Assembly: GCA_019136395.1 (NCBI GenBank)
Contig: JAGVUH010000490.1
Location: 1 to 15,087, forward strand
Reading direction: 5' to 3'
DNA from: Gammaproteobacteria bacterium
Lineage (GTDB): Bacteria; Pseudomonadota; Gammaproteobacteria; Chromatiales; Chromatiaceae
DNA length: 15,087 nt
Shown here piece by piece: positions 9,203 to 15,087 of this stretch. The translations under genes were made by a program, and so were the position numbers. The notes beneath the pieces are model-generated. The model was not told the origin of the DNA, made no database searches, and worked only from the letters and a program-made list of their open reading frames with translations. The stretch's first letter is position 1. The number at the start of each line of letters is the position of its first letter.

Positions 9203-9210
9203 AGTATAAT
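9203..9210. promoter_or_regulatory. Symmetric AGTATAAT: overlapping -10 elements for both directions
   Basis: The plus strand reads TATAAT at 9205-9210 (perfect sigma-70 -10). The minus strand of the same eight bases reads ATTATACT, giving TATACT at 9208-9203. The spacer is the only one in the window with genes diverging on both sides (DUF2569-hypF operon leftward, PBP-rodA rightward). Matching -35 boxes are weak in both directions. A run of seven C lies at 9211-9217, where plus-strand transcription would begin. Leaders would be roughly 120-145 bases each way. Confidence 0.45.
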
Positions 9211-9239
9211 CCCCCCCGCTTTTACTGCCGCACTTGCGT

Positions 9240-9268
9240 TTGACAAGATCCGGACGGCGGAATCCTGG
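9240..9268 (+). promoter_or_regulatory. Alternative promoter candidate for the PBP-rodA unit
   Basis: A perfect TTGACA lies at 9240-9245, but the hexamer 17 bases on (TCCTGG) is a poor -10. It is therefore a weaker candidate than the TATAAT at 9205, which lacks a good -35. An activator or another sigma factor could be involved. Confidence 0.2.
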
Positions 9269-9340
9269 CGTCATCCGGGGTGTGTCGGGATCACCCACGA
9301 ATGTCTGAATGAATTTTTTTTCCAAGGTTGAAGCAAGTCG

Positions 9341-10939
9341 TTGCACCCCCTTGACCTCCTCGGCGCCCTGGTGGACTCGGCGGCCTGGCCCTGGCTGCGG
9401 GGGGGGCTGCATGGCGCCTTTTTTCTCGTCGCCTTCTATCTGCTCAAGCGGATGTATGACCTGCGACACGAGACGGAACCGCGCCATCTGGCACCCCCGC
9501 GCCTCCCTCTGCGCTTTGCCGCCCTCGGGCTGGGCCTGCTCTTCGCCCTCCTCCTCGCTTACCAGGCAAGCTGGCAACTGGCGGGGCTCTTCCGTCCCTC
9601 GTTCCTGGCCTTCATGCAGACCTATGACCGGCGGCAGTTCAACCCCGCCCATGGCATCCAGCGCGGGCGCATCCTAGACCGGCGTGGCGAGGTCCTGGCC
9701 TATAGCGAGGAGGCGGAGGGCAAGGTCAAGCGGCGTTACCCCTACGGCCCAGCCTTCGCCCATACCATCGGCTACAGCCATCCGCGCTTCGGTGCCGCCG
9801 GGGTGGAGGCGGCGGCCAGCCAGCACCTCAACGGCGCCAACCCGGAGCGGCTGGCGTCCTGGGGGGAACTGGGTCGGCAACTGCTTACCCAGGGCAAGCG
9901 TCCCCGGGGCCAGGACCTGATCCTGACCCTGGACCTGGAGCTGCAACTGGCCGCCCTCCAAGGGCTGGGCAACCGCCGCGGCGCCGTGGTCCTGCTGCGG
10001 CCGGCGGACGGCGCCATTCTGGCCCTGGCGAGCACGCCGACCTTTGACCCCAGCGCGATCTCCGCCGCCCTGTTCGCCGGCCGACCGGCGGATTCCCCCC
10101 TCCTCAACCGGGCGACTCAGGGCCTGTATCCGCCCGGCTCCACCTTCAAGATCGCCCTGGCCGCCGAGGCCCTGGAACAGGGCTTCACCGGCACCCTCCA
10201 TTGCCCGGCGGAGGGCTTCACCACCTCCCCCCGCTACCCGCTGATCCGCGACCATGACTATTACAGCGCGCGCCGCGCCGGCCGCGCCTGGGCCGGTCAT
10301 GGCAACCTGGACCTGAGCACGGCCTTCAGCGAGTCCTCCAACGTCTTCTTCGCCCAAATTGGGGTCCGGTATGGCCACGCGGCCTTTCGCGCCCATCTGG
10401 AACGGCTGCTCTTCGGCCAGCCAGTGCGGCTCTACCCCGGCATGGACCGCACCGGGGCCATCAATACCAGCCGGGTACCACGCATCGCGGACAAGGACCA
10501 GTATGGCCTGGCCCAGGCGTCCATCGGCCAGGGGGTGGTGACCGCCTCCCCGGCCCATCTGGCGCTGATCACCGCGGCCGTCGCCCATCAGGGCATCGCC
10601 ATGCAGCCACGGCTGATCGCCACCGAGCCCACCGCCCCCCTGGGGCGCCTCATGTCAGAGGCCACCGCCAAACGGCTGAGCAAGATGATGCGCCGGGTGG
10701 TGACCGAGGGCACGGGTAAGACCATCAACACCGACCAGGTGGCCATCGCGGGCAAGACCGGCACGGCGGAAAACGCCCAGGGGGCTTCCCACGGCTGGTT
10801 CGTCGGTTTCGCCCCGGCGGAACGGCCGACCCTGGCGGTGGCCGTCCTGGTGGAACAGGGCGGTTATGGCGCGACCAGTGCCGCCCCCATCGCCCGGGAC
10901 CTGCTGCTGCGGGCCCAGGACCTGGGGTTGTTGAAATGA
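9341..10939 (+). CDS. Penicillin-binding protein 2-type transpeptidase
   Basis: A D,D-transpeptidase that cross-links peptidoglycan outside the inner membrane. The three active-site motifs are clear: S267-T-F-K270, S332-S-N334 and K472-T-G474 (AGKTGTAE). Hydrophobic segments at about 22-38 and 59-83 anchor it. The stretch between anchor and catalytic domain (about 100-200, with IQRGRILDRRGEVLA) is short, so the protein (532 residues) is smaller than E. coli PBP2 (633) and resembles the compact PbpA/FtsI-like proteins that pair with RodA/FtsW. The frame opens after a TGA at 9329, and the first possible start is TTG at 9341; a GTG at 9371 (giving 522 residues) is the alternative. The first in-frame ATG would remove the first membrane segment. 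rodA follows after 19 bases, so the two are surely co-transcribed partners. Confidence 0.93.
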   Translation: MHPLDLLGALVDSAAWPWLRGGLHGAFFLVAFYLLKRMYDLRHETEPRHLAPPRLPLRFAALGLGLLFALLLAYQASWQLAGLFRPSFLAFMQTYDRRQFNPAHGIQRGRILDRRGEVLAYSEEAEGKVKRRYPYGPAFAHTIGYSHPRFGAAGVEAAASQHLNGANPERLASWGELGRQLLTQGKRPRGQDLILTLDLELQLAALQGLGNRRGAVVLLRPADGAILALASTPTFDPSAISAALFAGRPADSPLLNRATQGLYPPGSTFKIALAAEALEQGFTGTLHCPAEGFTTSPRYPLIRDHDYYSARRAGRAWAGHGNLDLSTAFSESSNVFFAQIGVRYGHAAFRAHLERLLFGQPVRLYPGMDRTGAINTSRVPRIADKDQYGLAQASIGQGVVTASPAHLALITAAVAHQGIAMQPRLIATEPTAPLGRLMSEATAKRLSKMMRRVVTEGTGKTINTDQVAIAGKTGTAENAQGASHGWFVGFAPAERPTLAVAVLVEQGGYGATSAAPIARDLLLRAQDLGLLK

Positions 10940-10958
10940 CGGACAGGGGTCCCGGCCG

Positions 10959-12752
10959 ATGAAAACCCTGGCACCCTGGGAGGCCCGGCGGCCCGAGCGG
11001 GAACTGCTGCTGATCTGCCTCGGCGGCGTCGGTCTGGGGGTCATCCTGGTCAGCGCCTCCCTGCACACTGCGGGCAAACCCCTGGGGCTGAGCCAATTCC
11101 TGCCGTTCCTGGCTTATGCATTGTGCCTGGCGGGTCTGCACCTGGCCTTGGTCCTGGGCGGCTCCCGCGGCGACCAGCTCCTGGTGGTGGCCCTGGCCTT
11201 TCTCGCCGGCTTCGGCCTGCTGGCGCGGGCGCGTCTGGGGGCCTTCGGCGATGAAGCGGCGGACCCCGGCGGCCCGGGGGATCTGGGCGCATTGCGCGAC
11301 CTAAACGACCCGGGGGGCCTTTCCGGCCCGGGCAAGCTGGGCGAGCTGAGCAGCGATCTCACCGGGACGGGCGGCCTTGACGGCCTGGTTGACTTGGGCG
11401 GCCTTGGCGACCTGACTGGCCCGGGTGGACTCAGCGGCCTGGCCGGACTGGCCGGACTGGCCGATTACGCCTTCGTCGTCGGTTTCGCCCTCCTGACCCT
11501 CCTCGCCCTGGGCCTGGGTGGCGGGCGCTACCGCACCCTGGGGACTGGTCACTGGATCTGGGCCTGGGCCGGCCTATCCCTCCTGCTGGTGCTAGTCCTG
11601 CTGGTCACCGGCCAGCGCTTCCGCGGCGCGGTCTTCGGTGCCGGCCTCCTCACCCCCACCGAACTGCTCAAGATCAGCTTTGTCCTCTTCAGCGCCACTT
11701 ACATCGACCGCGAGGCCAAGGCCCTGAGCCTCTGGCGCTTCCATGACCTGCTACCACCCTGGCGCCCCCTGCTGCCCCTGGTCGGGGTGGGCGCCGCGCT
11801 GCTGATCATGCTGCTGATCCAGCGCGACCTGGGCATGGTCCTGCTGCTCGGGCTGACCCTGCCCCTACTCCTGGTCCTGGGTACCGGCCGCTGGGGCTAC
11901 GCCGGTTACGGCCTGACCCTGGCCAGCCTCCTTGGGTGGCTGCTGCTGGGGGTCTTCGAGCACGGCGAGCGACGCATCCAGGCCTGGCTCAATCCCTTCC
12001 TGGACCCCACCGGCGCCAGTTGGCAGGTATTGCAGGGGCTCTCAGGCATGCATGCCGGCGGGCTCTGGGGGGATGGCTTTGGCGCCGGCAATCCGGAGTA
12101 CACCCCCATCGCCGAATCGGACTTCATCTATGCCGTCATCGGCGAGGAACTGGGCTTCATCGGCTCCGCCCTGGTCCTGGCCTTCTTCCTGATCCTCATC
12201 CTGCGCGGGCTGCAGATCGCCGTCCGCGCCCGCTCCTCCTTCGGTCTGCTGCTGGCCGCGGGGCTGACCACCATCCTGGCGGCGCAGGTGGTGCTTAATG
12301 TCGGCGGCGTCACCAGCCTCCTTCCCCTCACGGGCATCACCCTGCCCTTCATCAGCCAGGGGGGCAGCAGCCTGGTGACGGCCTTCGCCCTTCTCGGCCT
12401 GCTGCTGGCCATATCCGACGGCGAGCCGCCGCGAAGCGCTGGCGCCAGGCGGGATGTCAGGCCCCGAAAGACAAGCCCGGCGAAACCGCGCCCTGGTAAT
12501 GGCACGCGCCCCGGATCTGGACCTGGACCCGGCTTTGAATCCAGCGCTGGCTCTGGACGTGGCGGTTCCCCCGAGCCTATGCCGGGACTTGGCCCTAAGC
12601 CCAGACCTGGTCCCAGCCTTGAATCAGCCCGTAATCTCCGCTCAGAGAGTCCATCTGGTCTTGGAACTAGGCCTGGCTCTGGCCCGGGTCCCGCTCAGGG
12701 GCGTAGCCCTGGCTCTCCCACCAGGACCGGTAAGCCTCGTCTGGGGCCATGA
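10959..12752 (+). CDS. rodA: RodA/FtsW-type (SEDS) peptidoglycan glycosyltransferase with two low-complexity expansions
   Basis: SEDS proteins polymerise lipid II into glycan strands and work with a cognate class B PBP, here the gene immediately upstream. Visible signatures: the TELLKISFVLF segment at 234-244, IQRDLGMVL at 287-295 holding the likely catalytic Asp290, ESDFIYAVIGEELGFIG at 386-402, and ITLPFISQGGSSLV at 460-473. About ten membrane segments are evident. The length is 597 residues against about 370-420 usual for the family. The excess lies in an internal Gly/Leu/Asp-rich insertion (about 96-168) and a Pro/Gly/Ser-rich C-terminal tail (about 490-597). The ATG follows AGGGG by about nine bases. 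The last 86 bases overlap the opposite-strand MaoC gene. The choice between RodA and FtsW is by pairing and resemblance only. Confidence 0.92.
   Translation: MKTLAPWEARRPERELLLICLGGVGLGVILVSASLHTAGKPLGLSQFLPFLAYALCLAGLHLALVLGGSRGDQLLVVALAFLAGFGLLARARLGAFGDEAADPGGPGDLGALRDLNDPGGLSGPGKLGELSSDLTGTGGLDGLVDLGGLGDLTGPGGLSGLAGLAGLADYAFVVGFALLTLLALGLGGGRYRTLGTGHWIWAWAGLSLLLVLVLLVTGQRFRGAVFGAGLLTPTELLKISFVLFSATYIDREAKALSLWRFHDLLPPWRPLLPLVGVGAALLIMLLIQRDLGMVLLLGLTLPLLLVLGTGRWGYAGYGLTLASLLGWLLLGVFEHGERRIQAWLNPFLDPTGASWQVLQGLSGMHAGGLWGDGFGAGNPEYTPIAESDFIYAVIGEELGFIGSALVLAFFLILILRGLQIAVRARSSFGLLLAAGLTTILAAQVVLNVGGVTSLLPLTGITLPFISQGGSSLVTAFALLGLLLAISDGEPPRSAGARRDVRPRKTSPAKPRPGNGTRPGSGPGPGFESSAGSGRGGSPEPMPGLGPKPRPGPSLESARNLRSESPSGLGTRPGSGPGPAQGRSPGSPTRTGKPRLGP
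11244..11463 (+). repeat. Gly/Leu/Asp-rich repeat insertion in rodA
   Basis: Residues about 96-168 are built from short Gly-Gly-Leu and Asp-Leu-Gly units (for example GGLDGLVDLGGLGDLTGPGG and LSGLAGLAGLAD). The DNA has a loose 9-base period; its right end holds nearly exact CTGGCCGGA copies. It separates early membrane segments (before residue 95) from the next (170 onward), so it forms one extramembrane loop. Confidence 0.75.
12430..12750 (+). repeat. Pro/Gly/Ser-rich low-complexity tail of rodA
   Basis: After the last membrane segment (ends near residue 486), about 110 residues of Arg/Pro/Gly/Ser-rich sequence follow, with the phrase GTRPGSGPGPG occurring twice in near-identical form (residues 515-525 and 569-579). 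The DNA again shows a roughly 6-base period. The tail reaches into and past the stop codon of the convergent MaoC gene. Confidence 0.7.
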
Positions 12753-13164
12753 CCCGCGCCTGGGCGCTGCTGACACGGGCGCCCGCGCCATCGGTGATGG
12801 CGATGTCGAAGTCCACCAGCGCCCCCTTGATGCGACTGACGGTCAGGGTCACGATCACCTCATCGCCCGGCAGCACGGGTTTGCGCATGCGGTCGGGGAC
12901 GAAGGTCAGACCCAGGGAACCATCCCCGGGAAAGACGGTGCCGAAGAGGCCGGAGATGGTGCTCTGGATGAGGCCACCCGGCACGATGATGTCCGTCACC
13001 CCAGGGAAGCGGCGTTGTGCCGCCGCCAGATCACGATGAATGGCGTTGCGGTCACCGGTCAGTTCGCAGTAGGTGTCGACCTGCTGCCGGCTGAAGCTGA
13101 GCCGGGTGCGATACTCCTGCCCAGAAGTCAGCATGGAGGCGGTGAAGCAGGCGGTCGGCGACAT
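12667..13164 (-). CDS. MaoC-like hot-dog hydratase
   Basis: A 165-residue single hot-dog protein of the MaoC/(R)-specific enoyl-CoA hydratase type. The hydratase motif is present: YCELTGDRNAIHRD with Asp38 and His43 (D-X4-H), followed by the VPGGLIQSTISGLFG helix that packs in the fold. Family members hydrate trans-2-enoyl-CoA to (R)-3-hydroxyacyl-CoA, for instance supplying polyhydroxyalkanoate synthesis; the actual substrate cannot be read from the sequence. The ATG at 13164 is preceded by GAGGA seven bases upstream. The last roughly 25 residues (from about DEAYRSWWE) are encoded opposite the low-complexity tail of rodA, and the final GQSQA may reflect that composition. It has no same-strand partner nearby and is likely transcribed alone. 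Confidence 0.88.
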   Translation of the reverse strand: MSPTACFTASMLTSGQEYRTRLSFSRQQVDTYCELTGDRNAIHRDLAAAQRRFPGVTDIIVPGGLIQSTISGLFGTVFPGDGSLGLTFVPDRMRKPVLPGDEVIVTLTVSRIKGALVDFDIAITDGAGARVSSAQARVMAPDEAYRSWWESQGYAPERDPGQSQA

Positions 13165-13486
13165 GGCGTATCCTCAAGGTCTGGAGTTATGAAATGGGCG
13201 GATGGGTCCCGCCTGGTCTGCGCAGCACAATATACCCCTAGGCCAAGGGTGAATCCGCATCCATGACCAGCTCTTTTGCTGATGGTAAACCGATTGGGAG
13301 GGTGGACATGCCATCCCAACGATCACGGACGGCTGCTGACGGGCCTCGCCGAAGAAGCCGTCGACCGACCAGGTCTTGACGAACTCCCCCCGCCGCTTGC
13401 GGGGTACCCTTGAGCCTCAGCAAAGCCCATGTGGCGCAACCGTTCGGCGAGGTCGGCATCCTCCACCCAAACGATCTTCGAAGCCT
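13165..13486. other. Gene-poor stretch, possible decayed coding remnant
   Basis: These 322 bases hold no convincing gene. The left part must carry the MaoC promoter. On the minus strand, pieces that look like protein lie in different frames: VWVEDADLAERLRHMGFAEA (about 13418-13480) and FVKTWSVDGFFGEARQQPS (about 13325-13385). This suggests a frameshifted remnant that I cannot assign to a family. A hairpin CCCCGC-CGCTT-GCGGGG lies at 13388-13404 without a following T run. Confidence 0.35.
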
Positions 13487-13787
13487 ATGACTATTCACCG
13501 CGTCCTCCTTGCCACTCTCTCACTGCAGTGCGTCGCGGCTGAGGTCGTGGCCCAGGATGTCGAGCCCCGCCGCTTCCCTGGGAGCGACCTACGACTGGGG
13601 TGGAGAGTCCAGGGTGGAGGGGGTGGCAAAAGGCGATTATCGGGAGACGCTCTTCTTTGGCCTGTCCGCGGGCATTTCCATCGACCAGCGATCGAGCGTC
13701 CAGGTCACCTATGTCGGCAACCGCGCCAAGAAAGACATCGGTGCCGACAGCGACAATGTCGGGCTTGCCTACACGATTCGATTTTGA
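13487..13787 (+). pseudogene. Remnant of an outer-membrane transporter (MetA/phenol-pathway type) gene
   Basis: From ATG 13487 the frame reads MTIHRVLLATLSLQCVAAEV followed by VAQD, a plausible signal peptide. About 30 residues in, sense passes to another frame, which reads SLGATYDWGGESRVEGVAKG, then FFGLSAGISIDQRSSVQVTY and ends LAYTIRF. Alternating polar/hydrophobic strands, the RSSVQVTYVG block and the C-terminal Phe after an aromatic-rich last strand are typical of outer-membrane beta-barrels such as the PF13557 transporters (about 250-320 residues). Only about 100 codons remain, so the middle is deleted and the ends are out of frame. The C-terminal frame alone is open from 13509 but has no credible start. 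Family assignment is by pattern only. Confidence 0.55.
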
Positions 13788-13854
13788 AGTCGCGCCACGG
13801 AATGCCACCGGGACTAATTTGAGTCCGTCGAGTAGGGCTTGGATAACGCCATGA

Positions 13855-15087
13855 TCATGGGGTGTTGCTCCCATTCAGGTGAGTTGGCCCTGCGAGGAAG
13901 CGAGCGACAGCCGTCGACAGGTTGAACAGCATCCGCTCGCGCCCGAGCGTTTCCCCCAGCGATGAACGCTGGACCATGCTCAGGGCTTCGGGGTTGAGGC
14001 CCACGAGCCAGAGCAGGACGCCATGCTCGCGGAGACGTTCCTCGCCCTCGATGAGCATCTTCAGCGCCGAATACTCGATGTCAGGCACGGCGCTGAAGTC
14101 GAGGGCCACCACCTGGGGCTGTTCGGCATCGATCAGCGGCAGCATCCGCTCGCCGATGTGCTGGGCGTTGGCGAAGAAGATCCGGCCCTCAGGACGCAGG
14201 ATCAGGAGCCCGGGGAAGGATTCGTCCTCCGGGTGCTCGTCGGTGCGCGGGCGGAAGACGTCGGTACCCGGCTTGCGGCCGAGGACATAGACCGGTGGGC
14301 GCGCGGTCTGAAAGGCGAGGGCGACCAAGGAGAGGATGACCGCCACGGCGATGCCCTTCAGGGTACCGAGCAGGACGACGCCACCAAAGGCCGCCAGGGC
14401 CCACAGAAACTCCATCTTGCGCACGCGCAGGATGTCGCGAAACTCCGCCGGCTGGATCAGGCCGATCGAGTACACGATGACCACGGCGGCCAGGGTCGCC
14501 TGGGGCATCAGCCCCATCAGGGGCGCGAGCAGGAGCAGGGTCGCTACCGCTGCGGCGGCCGTCACCAGACCGGCCACCTGAGTGCGAGAGCCGGCGCGGC
14601 GATTCACCGCCGTCTGCGAGGTGCCGCCCCCGGCCGGCATGCCACTGAGGAGGCCGCCGGCGATGTTCCCGAGCCCGGTGGCGACGAGCTCCTGGTTGGG
14701 CTCAGGCCGTGGCTCGCTGCGTCCCGCGAAGGCCCGCGCCGCCGCGATGGTCTCGGTGAAGCTCATGAGCGCGATGCCGAGCGCGCCGGGCCAGAGCTGC
14801 TCCACCAGATCGAGGTTAGGGGGGGTAAAGGCGGGCAGTCCCTGAGGGATATGACCCAGGGTCTCGACGCCCAAGGTGTGGAGCGCGAACAGGCCCGAGG
14901 CGGCGATGCCGAGCGCGATCGCCACCAGGGGGGCCGGGGCGCGGGGCACGAATCGCTCCAACCCCACCAGAATGGCCAACATCGCGGCACCGACCGCGAG
15001 TGTCGCGAGGGAGGTCTCCGGCAGGTGATGGAAGAGCGCCAGCAGGTTCTGAAGAAATCCGCCCTTTTCAAAGTGAATGCCCAGGAG
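13855..15087 (-). CDS. SulP (SLC26-type) anion permease with STAS domain, C-terminal part (partial at window edge)
   Basis: The frame is open from the right edge to the stop at 13855, giving 410 visible residues; the N-terminal membrane segments lie outside. Visible SulP hallmarks are SFTETIAAARAFAGR (about 109-123) and GLGNIAGGLLSGMPAGGGTS (about 138-157) followed by QTAVN. Further membrane helices continue to about 260. A cytoplasmic STAS domain spans about 291-398 (LLILRPEGRIFFANA, VVALDFSAVPDIEYSALKML). The family moves sulfate, bicarbonate or other anions across the inner membrane; substrate cannot be decided from this part. The last roughly 12 residues after the STAS domain (GPTHLNGSNTP) are an ordinary tail. 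It converges with the transporter remnant, and no terminator hairpin is seen between them. Confidence 0.93.
   Translation of the reverse strand, partial: LLGIHFEKGGFLQNLLALFHHLPETSLATLAVGAAMLAILVGLERFVPRAPAPLVAIALGIAASGLFALHTLGVETLGHIPQGLPAFTPPNLDLVEQLWPGALGIALMSFTETIAAARAFAGRSEPRPEPNQELVATGLGNIAGGLLSGMPAGGGTSQTAVNRRAGSRTQVAGLVTAAAAVATLLLLAPLMGLMPQATLAAVVIVYSIGLIQPAEFRDILRVRKMEFLWALAAFGGVVLLGTLKGIAVAVILSLVALAFQTARPPVYVLGRKPGTDVFRPRTDEHPEDESFPGLLILRPEGRIFFANAQHIGERMLPLIDAEQPQVVALDFSAVPDIEYSALKMLIEGEERLREHGVLLWLVGLNPEALSMVQRSSLGETLGRERMLFNLSTAVARFLAGPTHLNGSNTP

Noticed and set aside
9309..9677. ATG at 9309 followed by a T8 run as the true PBP start with a frameshift
   Set aside because: Adding or removing one T leads to a stop within about 16 codons, so the frame cannot be joined to the PBP that way.
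12454..13266. Long plus-strand open frame opposite the MaoC gene
   Set aside because: It is antisense to the MaoC gene with its D-X4-H motif and overlaps the rodA tail in another frame; high GC leaves few stops in shadow frames.
13388..13404. GC hairpin as a transcription terminator
   Set aside because: Stem is six pairs and neither strand continues into a T run.
13849..13860. Perfect palindrome CCATGATCATGG near the SulP stop
   Set aside because: Only 12 bases, no loop or T tract; not a terminator and too short to call an operator.

Overview
The window looks like chromosomal sequence from a GC-rich gammaproteobacterium. Gene style (AAA-ATPase-like/PD-(D/E)XK gene, isolated hypF, a PBP/RodA pair, SulP permease) and long low-complexity protein linkers suggest a purple sulfur bacterium (Chromatiaceae) or close relative. 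This is an inference from protein resemblance, not from a search. No rRNA, tRNA, CRISPR array, insertion sequence or phage gene was found.

Layout. (1) 1-678, minus: 5' part of an AAA-ATPase-like gene that runs off the left edge. (2) 897-9056, minus: an apparent three-gene operon read right to left. It starts with a small DUF2569-like membrane protein (8562-9056). Next is hypF (5581-8565), whose start overlaps the previous stop as ATGA. Last is a very large multi-spanning membrane/periplasmic protein of unknown function (897-5568), whose coding sequence is broken by three frame changes. (3) 9057-9340: divergent control region with a symmetric AGTATAAT that gives a -10 hexamer on each strand. 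(4) 9341-12752, plus: a PBP2-type transpeptidase followed 19 bases later by a RodA/FtsW-type glycosyltransferase, a typical septal/elongation peptidoglycan synthase pair. (5) 12667-13164, minus: a MaoC-type hydratase whose 3' end overlaps the rodA tail on the opposite strand. (6) 13165-13854: gene-poor, decaying stretch with the remnant of an outer-membrane transporter gene. (7) 13855-15087, minus: 3' part of a SulP anion permease with STAS domain, cut by the right edge.

The most striking property is not a new gene but a shared oddity. Three different genes (the large membrane gene, hypF, rodA) carry in-frame low-complexity expansions of about 45-100 residues at domain boundaries, loops or tails. 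They include alternating-Gly segments with a roughly 6-base period, a 36-base tandem repeat, a Gly/Leu-rich segment with a 9-base period, and a palindromic GGGAGGGG-type repeat read through as protein. HypF is thereby swollen to 994 residues against about 750 in Escherichia coli, while all its catalytic motifs remain.

I found no convincing new defence, mobile or biosynthetic system. The best leads are the expansion process, the broken giant membrane protein and its operon link to hypF, and the divergent promoter.
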